Assembly (NCBI RefSeq): GCF_947494125.1
Contig: NZ_CANLTU010000006.1
Location: 148,065 to 212,064, forward strand
Reading direction: 5' to 3'
DNA length: 64,000 nucleotides
From: an uncultured Tenacibaculum sp.
Lineage (GTDB): Bacteria; Bacteroidota; Bacteroidia; Flavobacteriales; Flavobacteriaceae
Numbering within the stretch: the stretch's first letter is position 1; the number at the start of each line of letters is the position of its first letter. The notes under the pieces were generated by a model. It was not told where the DNA came from, searched no databases, and saw only the letters and a list, made by a program, of their open reading frames with translations. Below, in pieces: positions 9,005 through 19,278 of this stretch. The translations under genes and the position numbers were made by a program.

Positions 9005-10519
9005 TTAAATATCAATTTTATAGATTGTCTTTTTTATCAGCATTCCATTTTCTAACATTTTCCTTATAAAGTAATATTTGTTAGGAGGCAATTTCTGTTC
9101 ATAATTAGGGTTTTTCTTTAGGTCATTAATCCCTAATATTTGTGTTTGATACTTATTATCACCTAATGATTCTTTAGAAATAATTAATATAGAGTTTATT
9201 GGTACTGAATTATTAGCTTTGCCTTTATAGCCTCCAAGACAAGTGTAAACTATAATATCATTACCTAGTTGTTTAATTCTAACAGCTCTAACGTAACCAG
9301 TATCTTCAGGTTCTTCATTTTTAGTTATTGAATGTTCTAATCTTAATTTTCCTGGAGTATTGCAAGGAGCTTTTGTTTGATAAAATTCGTAATCAAATCC
9401 TTTTTGAAATTTATGCTTGTATGTGCTAGGAGTTCTATAGATAATTTCATTACCAATATTATTAGGGTCAGGTTCGGTGTGAGTAATTTCTCCTAGAATA
9501 ATTTCAGATGAGTAAGGTTGGTATAAACTCTCAGTGGAACTCATTACATCTGCAAATTTCGTATATAAGTTTTGTTGAATTGCAGTTCGCATTCTTAAAC
9601 CTTGACCTTCTGTGAAAATAGCATTATTTAATGACCGACAAGGTAGAGTGCTTGGACTCATGAAGTTGTTAGCAGGTACTTGCGGAAAGTTAATATTACA
9701 TTTAGTATTGCTATTTGTACCAGTGTAAGTTAAACAATCTGAGTTAACTTGATCACCACTAAAAGTTGTAGATGGTATAGTGTCATCAACATTATCGTTA
9801 GCATTAGCTAACTCACAATTAGATTTATTCCAATTATGATATGTATGCAATAAAGATAAATTGTGTCCAATTTCATGAGGTAATGTAGAAGTTAATAAAT
9901 ATTCGTCATCAATAACACTGTTAACACCTTTTTTATTTGCCATTCCAGAATATTGTATATATTGAATATTGTTATTGAAAATCTTATCAACTATAAAAAT
10001 ATTAAAGCTATCTCCTTGGTATTTATTAATGCTTTTAGAATATTGTACAAGTTCAGTGAAAGTACCAAAGGGTGTTTGACCTTGAAGGCCATAAAAAATA
10101 GTTAATTTATTAGTGTTATTAATATTATTAAAACCTTTGTATTTAAAAAAGATATTAAATTGATTGAACTTGTTATTAAGAGTAGCAACTGCGTCAATAA
10201 TGTTATTTTCATCTATAGGAACTTCACGAGTTCCATCGTTTTTACATATTATATGAAAAAATACATTAATAACATATTTTGCATCATTATTGGGAGAAGA
10301 ATTTTTTTTATAATAATTTAATTCTTTATCAGTTGTGTCTGGATGATAAATAGAACCGCATTGTGGAGGAATAATCTTTTTATCTAAAACATAATCCTCA
10401 ACTTTGTTTAATTCAAGACTTTTGTCTTTTAGAAGTTCACTAATTTTTTTTTGAGATAAACCAGATGCTATGTATAACATAGCCATTAGGAATACGAGGG
10501 ATATCCTTTTTCTGTTCAT
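9005..10519 (-). CDS. secreted zinc metalloprotease (M43 pappalysin-like metzincin)
   Basis: HEIGHNLSLLHTYH zinc motif, downstream NNFMSPS Met-turn-like segment, signal peptide. Confidence 0.75.
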   Translation of the reverse strand: MNRKRISLVFLMAMLYIASGLSQKKISELLKDKSLELNKVEDYVLDKKIIPPQCGSIYHPDTTDKELNYYKKNSSPNNDAKYVINVFFHIICKNDGTREVPIDENNIIDAVATLNNKFNQFNIFFKYKGFNNINNTNKLTIFYGLQGQTPFGTFTELVQYSKSINKYQGDSFNIFIVDKIFNNNIQYIQYSGMANKKGVNSVIDDEYLLTSTLPHEIGHNLSLLHTYHNWNKSNCELANANDNVDDTIPSTTFSGDQVNSDCLTYTGTNSNTKCNINFPQVPANNFMSPSTLPCRSLNNAIFTEGQGLRMRTAIQQNLYTKFADVMSSTESLYQPYSSEIILGEITHTEPDPNNIGNEIIYRTPSTYKHKFQKGFDYEFYQTKAPCNTPGKLRLEHSITKNEEPEDTGYVRAVRIKQLGNDIIVYTCLGGYKGKANNSVPINSILIISKESLGDNKYQTQILGINDLKKNPNYEQKLPPNKYYFIRKMLENGMLIKKTIYKIDI

Positions 10520-10596
10520 AAGTAATTGTTTTTTAGCTAATTAAAGCCTACTAAAAATACTCTTATTTTTTTAAAAAAGAAAATTTTTAAAAACAT

Positions 10597-10604
10597 TATC
10601 TTTG
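10597..10604 (+). promoter_or_regulatory. -7 promoter element TATCTTTG for dnaG
   Basis: Matches TAnnTTTG, about 20 bp before the dnaG ATG. Confidence 0.5.
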
Positions 10605-10625
10605 AAATCGAAATTTTAATAGTAA

Positions 10626-12623
10626 ATGATAACTCAACAAACGATAGAAAAAGTATTTGAATCTGCTAGGGTAGAAGAGGTGATAGGTGAGTTTGTGCAA
10701 CTAAAAAAATCTGGAAGTAGTTTCAAAGGGTTAAGCCCTTTTACAGATGAAAGAACTCCTTCATTCATGGTGTCTCCAGTAAAACAAATTTGGAAAGATT
10801 TTAGTACAGGAAAAGGAGGGAATGCAATTTCTTTTTTAATGGAACATGAACATTACACATATCCGGAAGCTATTAAGTGGTTAGCTAAAAAATATAATAT
10901 TGAAATTGAGGAAACTGAACAATCAGACGAGCAAAAACAGCAAATAAATGAGCGTGAAAGTATGTTTTTAGTTTCAAAATATGCTAAAGATTACTTTCAT
11001 GATGTGTTAATGAATAGCCAAAAAGGAAGAGCTATAGGGTTATCTTATTTTAAAGAAAGAGGATTTAGAGAAGATATAATAGAAAAGTTTGATTTAGGAT
11101 ATTGTAAAGATGAGTGGGATAATTTTACCAATACAGCATTAAGCAAAGGATATGATTTAAAGTATTTAAAGTCTACAGGTTTAACTATTGTCAAAGAAGG
11201 AGGAACTCAAGATAGAAAATTTGACCGTTTTAAAGGTCGTGTAATGTTTCCAATTCATAGTATGTCAGGGCGTATTCTGGGGTTTGGAGGAAGAATACTT
11301 ACTAATGATAAAAAGGCAGCTAAATATTTAAACTCACCAGAAAGTGATATTTACCATAAGAGTAAAATTTTATATGGAATTTACCATGCAAAGAAAGAGA
11401 TAGCAAAACAAGATAATTGTTTTTTAGTAGAAGGATATACAGATGTAATATCTTTTTATCAGTCAGGAGTTGAAAATGTGGTAGCATCTTCAGGAACTGC
11501 ACTAACATCAGATCAAATTCGTTTAGTAAATCGTTTAACAAAAAACATTACAGTTTTATTTGATGGTGATGCAGCAGGAATTAGAGCTTCAATTAGAGGT
11601 ATTGATCTAATTTTAGAGCAAGGTATGAACGTAAAAGTAGTTTCTTTTCCAGAAGGAGAAGATCCAGATAGTTTTGCGAAATCACATTCAAGTAAAGAAT
11701 TAAAAGAATATTTAGAAGATAAAGCACAAGATTTTATTGAGTTTAAGGTGTCTTTGTTAATGAAAGAAGCAGCCAATGACCCAGTAAAAAAAGCAGGGTT
11801 AATTCGAGATATTGTAACTAGTATTTCAAAAATACCAGATGGAATTCAAAGAGAGGTGTATGTACAAGAGTGTGCTAGCATAATGGATATATCTGAAAGA
11901 GTTTTGTTTAGTGAGTTAGCACAGCTTTTAAGTAAAAGTGCAGGGACTAAAGGTGGGCATTCTCATAATGCTCATTCCGATTCTCAACGTTTACAAGAGA
12001 AGGAACAACCTAGAATGGGGATTGTTAAAGGAAAAGGGAAAGCAAATCAAAAAATAGATCAACTGAATATTCTTGAAAAAGAAATAATTAGAATATTATT
12101 ACTTTACGGAAATGAAGTAATAGATTTTGTAAATTGGGTAGATGCAGTAGATGATAAGGGTAGGCCATTTTTGGAAAAGGAAGAATATCAAAATTCGGTT
12201 TGTAATGAACTATACTTAAACTTGCAAGAAGATGAAATTGAATTTACAAATGAAGTGTTTAAGTTGACTTATTATGAGTTGATTCATCAATTAAATCAGG
12301 AAGAGAAAATATCTATAGATCAATTAATAATGCATAAGGATACTAATATATCTAATTTAGTTACTAATGTTTTAATGGACGAAGAAAAATATTCTTTAAG
12401 TGATTGGGAAAGAAAAGAAGTATTTGTAACAGATACAATAAAAGTGCTTCCTAAATTAGTGTCTGATGCAGTACTAAACCTAAGAAGAGTTTTAATAGAA
12501 GAGAAAATTAAAGAAATTTTACAAGAAGTTCAAGCGCAAAATACAATGCCCGATTTGGAAGAAATTTCAAATTATACAGATTTAAAGAAGCGCCTTTTTG
12601 AAAAATTAAACCGTGTGGTTTAA
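10626..12623 (+). CDS. dnaG: DNA primase
   Basis: Toprim core (FLVEGYTDVISFYQSG...VLFDGDAAGIRAS); N-terminal LSPFTDERTPSFMVSPVKQIWKDFSTGKGGNAISF. Confidence 0.96.
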   Translation: MITQQTIEKVFESARVEEVIGEFVQLKKSGSSFKGLSPFTDERTPSFMVSPVKQIWKDFSTGKGGNAISFLMEHEHYTYPEAIKWLAKKYNIEIEETEQSDEQKQQINERESMFLVSKYAKDYFHDVLMNSQKGRAIGLSYFKERGFREDIIEKFDLGYCKDEWDNFTNTALSKGYDLKYLKSTGLTIVKEGGTQDRKFDRFKGRVMFPIHSMSGRILGFGGRILTNDKKAAKYLNSPESDIYHKSKILYGIYHAKKEIAKQDNCFLVEGYTDVISFYQSGVENVVASSGTALTSDQIRLVNRLTKNITVLFDGDAAGIRASIRGIDLILEQGMNVKVVSFPEGEDPDSFAKSHSSKELKEYLEDKAQDFIEFKVSLLMKEAANDPVKKAGLIRDIVTSISKIPDGIQREVYVQECASIMDISERVLFSELAQLLSKSAGTKGGHSHNAHSDSQRLQEKEQPRMGIVKGKGKANQKIDQLNILEKEIIRILLLYGNEVIDFVNWVDAVDDKGRPFLEKEEYQNSVCNELYLNLQEDEIEFTNEVFKLTYYELIHQLNQEEKISIDQLIMHKDTNISNLVTNVLMDEEKYSLSDWERKEVFVTDTIKVLPKLVSDAVLNLRRVLIEEKIKEILQEVQAQNTMPDLEEISNYTDLKKRLFEKLNRVV

Positions 12624-12839
12624 GATTAACTTCTGTTATAATTTAACATAAGTTAACAGTTGTATGTTTTTTTTTGTAACTTTATCCCGAAGAAAGAACT
12701 AGAAAGAACAAAAATTATGAGAAAATTGCTGCAATTTTTCGAGCTACTTAGGTTGCTCATTTTATTGCCGTTTAAAATATCTAACGGGCAAAAAAAGCGT
12801 ACTTACCAAAAGATTAAACGACAAATGATGTTGGTTAAT

Positions 12840-13628
12840 TTACTTTAAATTAGAAGGTATTTCACAAACAGGAATAGGAATCATTTTATGTTGATTAATT
12901 CGGTTAAGACGAGTATATATTTTATATACTTCTAATTCTCTACCTGAAAAATCATCATTTGTTTTTCCTATTTCTTGCATTTGCATAGCCCATTCTAATT
13001 CATCATACGAAGCTCCTATTTGATCTTCATCTGTTCTGCTATCTCCAAATAAACCATCAGTAGGTTGTGCGTTTTGGATGGATTTAGGAACGTTTAAGTA
13101 TTCTCCTAAAGCATAAACTTCAGATTTTACTAAGCTAGCAATAGGGCTTAAGTCAACACCACCATCTCCATATTTAGTATAAAAACCAACCCCAAAATCT
13201 TCAACTTTGTTTCCAGTACCAGCAACTAATAAACCATGCAAGCCAGCAAAGTAATATAAAGTTGTCATACGTAAACGAGCACGAGTATTAGCTAAAGCTA
13301 AATCAGTTTTTACAGAAGATTCAATATTAGGAACTACCATTTTAAAATCTTCAAATGTTGAAGTTAAATTAACTTCAGCTTCGCTTACATTATTAAAACG
13401 TTCTTTTAATTGTTTAATATGTTCGTTAGCTCTATTTACTTGACTTTCTGCTTGATGAATAGGTAACTCAACACATAATGTAGGGAGTCCAGTTTTTGCA
13501 CATAAAGTAGAAGTAACAGCACTATCAATACCACCAGAAATACCAACAACAAAACCATTAACTTTAGCATTATTAGCGTAGTTTTTTAACCATTGAATAA
13601 TGTGTTCAGTTACTTTAGGAGTATTCAT
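12840..13628 (-). CDS. nadE: NAD(+) synthase (NH3-dependent)
   Basis: GISGGIDSAVTSTLCAKTGLPTLCVELPIH; GTGNKVEDFGVGFYTKYGDGGVDLSPI. Confidence 0.95.
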   Translation of the reverse strand: MNTPKVTEHIIQWLKNYANNAKVNGFVVGISGGIDSAVTSTLCAKTGLPTLCVELPIHQAESQVNRANEHIKQLKERFNNVSEAEVNLTSTFEDFKMVVPNIESSVKTDLALANTRARLRMTTLYYFAGLHGLLVAGTGNKVEDFGVGFYTKYGDGGVDLSPIASLVKSEVYALGEYLNVPKSIQNAQPTDGLFGDSRTDEDQIGASYDELEWAMQMQEIGKTNDDFSGRELEVYKIYTRLNRINQHKMIPIPVCEIPSNLK

Positions 13629-13694
13629 AATTAGAGATGTTTTATAAGAATTTATATAAAGATGATATAAACTATTTTAGTAATTTAGACGTTG

Positions 13695-13702
13695 TAATTT
13701 TG
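13695..13702 (+). promoter_or_regulatory. -7 promoter element TAATTTTG for gldB
   Basis: TAnnTTTG match inside the extended ORF-track call, supporting the downstream start at 13724. Confidence 0.5.
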
Positions 13703-13723
13703 AATGTAAATATACTAAAGTTC

Positions 13724-14689
13724 ATGAGAAAATTTTTAGCACTTTGTGTTTTAGTTTTAGGAACAATTTCTTGTAAAAAAGAAGTAGAGCCTAAATTAAA
13801 AGTAGATGTTTCTAATATAAAAGTTAATGTAAATATTAATCGTTTTGATATAGATTTTTATAAAGAATCAGAAAAAGGATTAAATGAATTAAAAGAGGAA
13901 TATCCTTTGCTTTTTCCTTTAAATGTTCATGATAGTATATGGTTAAGCAAAAGAGTAGATAAGGATGAACAAGAATTATTTAATGAAACTCAATTAATAT
14001 TTAATAATATAAATGAATTAGAATTAGAACTAACTTCATTATTTAAACATGTTAAATATTATAATCCAAAGTTTATAAGTCCAAAAGTAATAACAATGCT
14101 TACAAACATAGATTACGATAATCGTATTATTTATCAAGATAGTTTAATGTTAATTTCACTAGATTCTTATTTAGGTAAAAACCATGAATTTTATAATGAT
14201 TACCCAGAATATGTTAAGCAAAATAATAAGAAAGAGAATGTTATTGTTGATGCAGCTATAGCTATAATAAATAAACAAATGTACCCAAGTAAATCAAGAC
14301 GTTTTATAGATAAAATGATTTATAAAGGAAAGAAAATGTATTTATTGGATGCGTATTTACCAAATGTTTTAGATGAAAATAAAATAGGATATTCAAAAGT
14401 TAAATTTGATTGGGCTGTAAATAATGAAGAAGAAATATGGAAATATTTCATAGAGAAAGATATACTATACAGCACAAATAAAGAAAACGATAAAAGGTTT
14501 TTAAATTTAGCACCTTTTTCTAAGTTTTATATGGAAGGAGATAATCAATCTCCAGGAAGAGTAGGAGAATGGGTTGGTTGGCAAATAGTACGCTCATATA
14601 TGCAAAAGAATGATGTATCTTTGCGTGAATTATTACAAAGGGACGAAGAAACAATATTTAAAGAATCAAAATATAAACCAAAGAGATAA
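13724..14689 (+). CDS. gldB: gliding motility lipoprotein GldB (start trimmed to MRKFLAL)
   Basis: Lipobox LGTISC; GldB-like body; followed by gldC with overlapping stop/start (TAATG). Confidence 0.88.
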   Translation: MRKFLALCVLVLGTISCKKEVEPKLKVDVSNIKVNVNINRFDIDFYKESEKGLNELKEEYPLLFPLNVHDSIWLSKRVDKDEQELFNETQLIFNNINELELELTSLFKHVKYYNPKFISPKVITMLTNIDYDNRIIYQDSLMLISLDSYLGKNHEFYNDYPEYVKQNNKKENVIVDAAIAIINKQMYPSKSRRFIDKMIYKGKKMYLLDAYLPNVLDENKIGYSKVKFDWAVNNEEEIWKYFIEKDILYSTNKENDKRFLNLAPFSKFYMEGDNQSPGRVGEWVGWQIVRSYMQKNDVSLRELLQRDEETIFKESKYKPKR

Positions 14690-15027
14690 TGGCGATAGAA
14701 CATACTTCGAAAATTACATTTAAAGTAGGGTTAGACGAAAATAAAATACCAGAAGAGATTTCATGGAATGCTGAAGATGGAGGAATAAAAAATGAAGAAT
14801 CAAAGGCAATTATGTTATCGGTTTGGGATCATAAGAAAAAAGATACATTACGAATGGATTTATGGACTAAAGATATGCCTGTAGATGAAATGAAACAATT
14901 TTTTCATCAAACACTAGTGTCTATGGCAGGTTCATTTGAAAGAGCTACTAATGATGATAAAATGAGTGCAACAATGCGAGATTTTTGCGATTATTTTGCT
15001 GAAAAGCTAGAGTTAGTAAAAAAATAA
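14689..15027 (+). CDS. gldC: gliding motility protein GldC
   Basis: ITFKVGLDENKIPEEISWNAEDGGI...AIMLSVWDHKKKDTLRMDLWTKDMPVDEMKQFF. Confidence 0.92.
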   Translation: MAIEHTSKITFKVGLDENKIPEEISWNAEDGGIKNEESKAIMLSVWDHKKKDTLRMDLWTKDMPVDEMKQFFHQTLVSMAGSFERATNDDKMSATMRDFCDYFAEKLELVKK

Positions 15028-15054
15028 AAAAGCAGCTTTTAAGCTGCTTTTTTT
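15025..15054. terminator. bidirectional terminator gldC / folK-dNK
   Basis: AAAAAAGCAGCTTttAAGCTGCTTTTTTT. Confidence 0.85.
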
Positions 15055-16183
15055 ATGCGGTATGATTTTTAATTTTATTAATGATAAAATGATAGTCTTC
15101 TGGTTTGTTAACAAAATCTAAATCAGAAACATCAATAATTAAAATATTTAAGGCAGGTTCAGTTTTAATAAAATTACTATAACCATCATGTATTTTTTGT
15201 AAATAACTGGCTTCTATATTTTGTTCATATTCTCTTCCTCGTTTTTTGATATTTTGCAGTAGACGTTCTGTATTTTGATATAAATAAACGTATAAATCAG
15301 GCTTAGTTATTTCTTTGTACATTAAATCAAACATTTTTCGATACAATTTATATTCGTCTTTTTGTAACGTAATTTGGGCGAAAATTAACGATTTAAATAT
15401 ATAGTAGTCAGAAACAATAAAGTTTTTAAACAAATCAAACTGAGCTAAATCATCAGATAATTGCTGATATCGGTCAGCTAAAAAACTCATTTCCAAAGGA
15501 AATGCATATCGTTCATTATCATCGTAAAACTTTGGTAGAAATGGATTGTCAGCAAAACGTTCTAATACAATTTTTGCATTAAATTCATCAGACATCATAT
15601 TGGCTAACGAGGTTTTTCCAGCTCCAATGTTTCCTTCTATAGCAATATAATTGTATTTTTCTGTAATAGGTATTGGTCTTTTTAATTGGTCTTTAATAGG
15701 TGTTATTATTGAGTCATCAATACAATTTTCGAGACAAATATATAAATGTTTTTTTTCTATAGGGTGAATTGTGTTTCTAGCAATTTCAACTAAAGGAACA
15801 AGCGCAAATTTTCGTTCCAACATTCTTGGGTGGGGAACAATTAGGTTTTTTGAAAAAATTATCTCATCATCAAATAACAGAATGTCAATATCAATAACTC
15901 TGTCTGAATATCCTTTAGAAGTATTTCTAATTCGACCTAACTCTTTTTCAATAAAAAGTAATTTTTTTATTAAAGTTTCAGGAGGTAAATAAGTAGAAAT
16001 TTTAATGCACGTGTTATAAAAATTAGCACTATCAAAGCCTAAAGAGGGGGTTTCATAAATAGTAGCTATTTTTTGTACAGCACCTACTTGATCTGCAATT
16101 AAATTGATTGCACTTTGAATATTTTCTAACTTGTTACCTTGGTTAGTTCCTAAAGATAAATATGTAATTCGTTGTATTTTCAT
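15053..16183 (-). CDS. folK: bifunctional HPPK (FolK) - deoxynucleoside kinase fusion
   Basis: N-term SLGTNQGNKLENIQSAI...YETPSLGF...DRVIDIDILLFDDEII...VPHPRMLERKFALVPL (HPPK); C-term IAIEGNIGAGKTSLANMM...ERFADNPFLPKFY...RGREYEQNI (dNK). Confidence 0.92.
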   Translation of the reverse strand: MKIQRITYLSLGTNQGNKLENIQSAINLIADQVGAVQKIATIYETPSLGFDSANFYNTCIKISTYLPPETLIKKLLFIEKELGRIRNTSKGYSDRVIDIDILLFDDEIIFSKNLIVPHPRMLERKFALVPLVEIARNTIHPIEKKHLYICLENCIDDSIITPIKDQLKRPIPITEKYNYIAIEGNIGAGKTSLANMMSDEFNAKIVLERFADNPFLPKFYDDNERYAFPLEMSFLADRYQQLSDDLAQFDLFKNFIVSDYYIFKSLIFAQITLQKDEYKLYRKMFDLMYKEITKPDLYVYLYQNTERLLQNIKKRGREYEQNIEASYLQKIHDGYSNFIKTEPALNILIIDVSDLDFVNKPEDYHFIINKIKNHTA

Positions 16184-16293
16184 GTGTAGAATGCAAAGAA
16201 AAATAAAACTTGAATAACATGAGTTAAAAAATATATTTTTTATTTTATTTTTTTTTAAAAATTGGGTAGGGTAAAATACTTTACACTTGTTTT

Positions 16294-16394
16294 AATACTG
16301 AATTTCTTTATAGAGTGAAGTTTTTTATTAGATTATTGGGGAATAATCAAAACATACTCTTCTTAGGCTACTAATTTTACAGTAGCCTTTTTTT
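16294..16394 (+). ncRNA. candidate small RNA ending in an orphan + strand terminator
   Basis: TTG(16262-16264)-N17-TACACTTG promoter-like element, internal hairpin GATTATTggggAATAATC (16331-16348), terminator AGGCTACT..AGTAGCCTTTTTTT (16365-16394). No + strand ORF supplies this terminator. Confidence 0.35.
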
Positions 16395-16423
16395 GTTTAA
16401 AAGAAAGTATAAATAATTTTCAT

Positions 16424-16457
16424 AAAAAAAGGCAACCAAATTTGGTTGCCTTTTTTT
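16424..16457. terminator. terminator of pnp
   Basis: AAAAAAAGGCAACCAAATTTGGTTGCCTTTTTTT. Confidence 0.85.
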
Positions 16458-16473
16458 ATGAAAGAAGAAATTT

Positions 16474-18699
16474 TTATTCTTCTTTTTTATTCTCTCTAGG
16501 TTTTCTATCATCACGGCGATTATCACGACCACGATTGTCTCTACCTTTATTATTATCTCTTGGAGGCCTAGCAACATAACCTTCAGGTTTTGGTAACAAT
16601 GCTTTACGAGATACTTTTTCTTTACGAGTTCTTGGATCTAATCCGAAGTATTTAACATCTAAGATATCACCCATTTTAACTACATCAGAAACATTATCTG
16701 TACGTTCCCAAGCTAATTCACTAACGTGTAATAAAACTTCATTTCCAGGAGCTTCTATATATTCTACAACAGCACCGAAATCTAACATTTTAATTACTTT
16801 AACTTCGTAAACAGAACCTTTTTCTGGTTTAAACATCATAGACTCTATACGAGCAATAACTTTTTCTATACCAGTAGGGCTTGTTCCTAAAATTTCAACA
16901 ATTCCTTCTTCAGTAACTGGATCTTCAGTAAGAACAATTGTAGTTTCAGTTTCTTTTTGTAATTCTTGAATATGTTTACCACCTGGACCAATAAATGCAC
17001 CAATTAATTCATTAGGAATTCTTTTGGTAATCATTTTAGGAGCGTGAGCTTTTACATCTTCACTTGGTTGTGCAATTGTATCAGTTAATTTTTCTAAGAT
17101 ATGTAAACGACCTTCACGAGCTTGTTTTAATGCATTTACTAAAATTTCATATGATAATCCCTTTACTTTTATATCCATTTGACACGCAGTAATACCATCA
17201 GCAGTACCAGTTACTTTAAAGTCCATGTCACCTAAGTGATCTTCATCACCTAAAATATCAGATAAAACAGCATAACGATCACCATCAGAAATTAATCCCA
17301 TTGCAATACCAGAAACTGGTTTCTTTAACTGAACACCTGCATCCATTAATGCCATAGTTCCTGAACAAACTGTTGCCATAGAAGAAGAACCGTTAGATTC
17401 TAATACTTCAGATACAACACGTACCGTATAAGGACAATCAGAAGGGATCATTCCTTTTAAAGCACGTTGTGCTAAGTTACCGTGTCCAACCTCTCTACGT
17501 GAAGTTCCTCTTAAAGGACGTGCTTCACCTGTACAAAAAGGAGGGAAGTTATAGTGTAAATAGAATGTTTCTTCACCTTCGTAAGATGGCATATCTATTT
17601 GATTTGCTTCTCTAGAAGTTCCTAAAGTAACAGTAGCTAAAGCTTGAGTTTCTCCACGAGTAAAGATAGAAGAACCATGTGTAGATGGTAAATAATCTAC
17701 TTCACACCAAATTGGTCTAATGTCTGTTGTTTTACGTCCATCTAAACGTAAACCTTCAGCTAAAGTTAATTCTCTAACAGCATTTTTTTGTGCTTTATTA
17801 AAGTATTTACCAATTAACTTTCCGTAATCTTCAATTTCTTCTTCTGAAAATGAAGCTGTAATTTCTTCTTTTACTTCTGAAAAAGCTAAACTTCTTTCTG
17901 ATTTAGAAGTTCCTTTTTTTGCAATATCATAACATTTTTGATATGCGGCATCATGAATTTTTTTTGCTAATTCTTCATCTTCTCTTTCAGCGTCATATTC
18001 ACGAGTTTCTTTCTTTCCAAAAGCTTCTGCTAAACGAACTTGAGCAGCACATTGTATTTTTATAGCCTCATGTGCAAACTTAATTGCATCTGCCATTTCT
18101 TCTTCAGAAACCTCATCCATTTCACCTTCTACCATCATTACTGAGTCAGCGGAAGCACCAATCATCATGTCTAAATCAGCATCTGCTAATTGAGCTCTGT
18201 TTGGGTTGATTACAAATTCCCCATTTACCCTTGCAACTCTTACCTCAGAGATAGGTGTTTCAAAAGGAATATCACTTAATTGAATCACAGTTGAAGCAGC
18301 TAAACCAGCTAAAGCATCTGGCATTACATTTTCATCATGAGACATTAATTGAATCATTATCTGAGTTTCTGCATGGTAATCTTTTGGAAACAATGGACGT
18401 AATACACGGTCCACTAAACGCATAGTTAATACTTCTCCGTCACTAGGTCTAGCTTCTCTTTTAAAGAAACCTCCTGGGTAACGACCTGCAGCTGCAAATT
18501 TCTCTCTATAATCTACAGTTAATGGTAAAAAATCAACATCAGATTGCTTGTAGTTAGATACAACTGTACATAATAACATCGCTTTTCCCATCTGAACAAC
18601 AACTGAACCGTGGGCTTGTTTTGCTAACTTACCCGTTTCTAATGAGATGGTTCTTCCATCTCCAAGGTCAATGACCTCTCTAAATACTTTTGGAATCAT
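16474..18699 (-). CDS. pnp: polyribonucleotide nucleotidyltransferase (PNPase)
   Basis: Two RNase PH domains, KH ([19 protein letters not shown]) and S1 ([21 protein letters not shown]) domains, Arg/Asp/Asn-rich tail. Confidence 0.98.
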   Translation of the reverse strand: MIPKVFREVIDLGDGRTISLETGKLAKQAHGSVVVQMGKAMLLCTVVSNYKQSDVDFLPLTVDYREKFAAAGRYPGGFFKREARPSDGEVLTMRLVDRVLRPLFPKDYHAETQIMIQLMSHDENVMPDALAGLAASTVIQLSDIPFETPISEVRVARVNGEFVINPNRAQLADADLDMMIGASADSVMMVEGEMDEVSEEEMADAIKFAHEAIKIQCAAQVRLAEAFGKKETREYDAEREDEELAKKIHDAAYQKCYDIAKKGTSKSERSLAFSEVKEEITASFSEEEIEDYGKLIGKYFNKAQKNAVRELTLAEGLRLDGRKTTDIRPIWCEVDYLPSTHGSSIFTRGETQALATVTLGTSREANQIDMPSYEGEETFYLHYNFPPFCTGEARPLRGTSRREVGHGNLAQRALKGMIPSDCPYTVRVVSEVLESNGSSSMATVCSGTMALMDAGVQLKKPVSGIAMGLISDGDRYAVLSDILGDEDHLGDMDFKVTGTADGITACQMDIKVKGLSYEILVNALKQAREGRLHILEKLTDTIAQPSEDVKAHAPKMITKRIPNELIGAFIGPGGKHIQELQKETETTIVLTEDPVTEEGIVEILGTSPTGIEKVIARIESMMFKPEKGSVYEVKVIKMLDFGAVVEYIEAPGNEVLLHVSELAWERTDNVSDVVKMGDILDVKYFGLDPRTRKEKVSRKALLPKPEGYVARPPRDNNKGRDNRGRDNRRDDRKPRENKKEE

Positions 18700-18841
18700 A
18701 AATTTTTAATTCTAAATTTTTAATTTGTTTGTTGTTGTTGTGTTGTTGTATCTCCAATGGAAAACCAAAATTGTTGTTAGTAATCTTGGACTTTTTATAT
18801 AAATTTCTGTTTGTTAGTCAGAAATGAATTTTTTGTAAAAT

Positions 18842-18873
18842 AAAAAAGAGGCACGTTTATAGAGCCTCTTTTT
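18842..18873 (-). terminator. terminator of rpsO
   Basis: AAAAAGAGGCacgtttatagaGCCTCTTTTT between rpsO and pnp. Confidence 0.75.
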
Positions 18874-18881
18874 GGTGGAAA

Positions 18882-19151
18882 TTATTTTCTAATTCCTAAT
18901 TCTTTAATAATCGCACGATATCTGTTGATTTCTTTTTTCTTTAAGTAATCTAATAAGCTTCTACGCTTACCTACCATCTTTACTAATGAACGCTCTGTGT
19001 TATAATCTTTACGATTTTGCTTTAAGTGCTCAGTTAAGTGATTAATTCTGTGCGTAAATAATGCGATTTGTCCTTCTGAAGAACCAGTATCGTTTGCGCC
19101 TTTACCATGTTTTGTAAAGATGCTTTCCTTTACTTCTTTAGTTAAATACAT
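18882..19151 (-). CDS. rpsO: 30S ribosomal protein S15
   Basis: GANDTGSSEGQIALFTHRINHLTEHLKQNRKDYNTERSLVKMVGKRRSLLDYLKKK. Confidence 0.98.
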   Translation of the reverse strand: MYLTKEVKESIFTKHGKGANDTGSSEGQIALFTHRINHLTEHLKQNRKDYNTERSLVKMVGKRRSLLDYLKKKEINRYRAIIKELGIRK

Positions 19152-19204
19152 ACCAATATTGTTTAAATGATTTTAATGTACACAATGCTTTTACATTGAA
19201 GCTG

Positions 19205-19212
19205 CAAATGTA
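19205..19212 (-). promoter_or_regulatory. -7 promoter element (TACATTTG) for rpsO
   Basis: CAAATGTA on + strand, about 55 bp upstream of rpsO ATG. Confidence 0.5.
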
Positions 19213-19249
19213 CAATTATTTTTTAGATTGATAAAAAGGAAGTAGAAAT

Positions 19250-19277
19250 AAAAAAGCTAGCGTTAGCTAGCTTTTTT
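19250..19277 (-). terminator. terminator of accD
   Basis: AAAAAAGCTAGCGTTAGCTAGCTTTTTT. Confidence 0.8.
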
Positions 19278-19278
19278 A

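Noticed and set aside
12717-12848. 43-aa ORF MRKLLQFFELLRLLILLPFKISNGQKKRTYQKIKRQMMLVNLL after dnaG
   Set aside because: A promoter-like sequence precedes it, but it is short, lacks a recognisable family and overlaps nadE; cannot be supported without conservation data.
16377-16577. 66-aa minus ORF
   Set aside because: Overlaps the pnp 3' end and terminator in a different frame; Lys/Asn-rich translation of AT-rich DNA.
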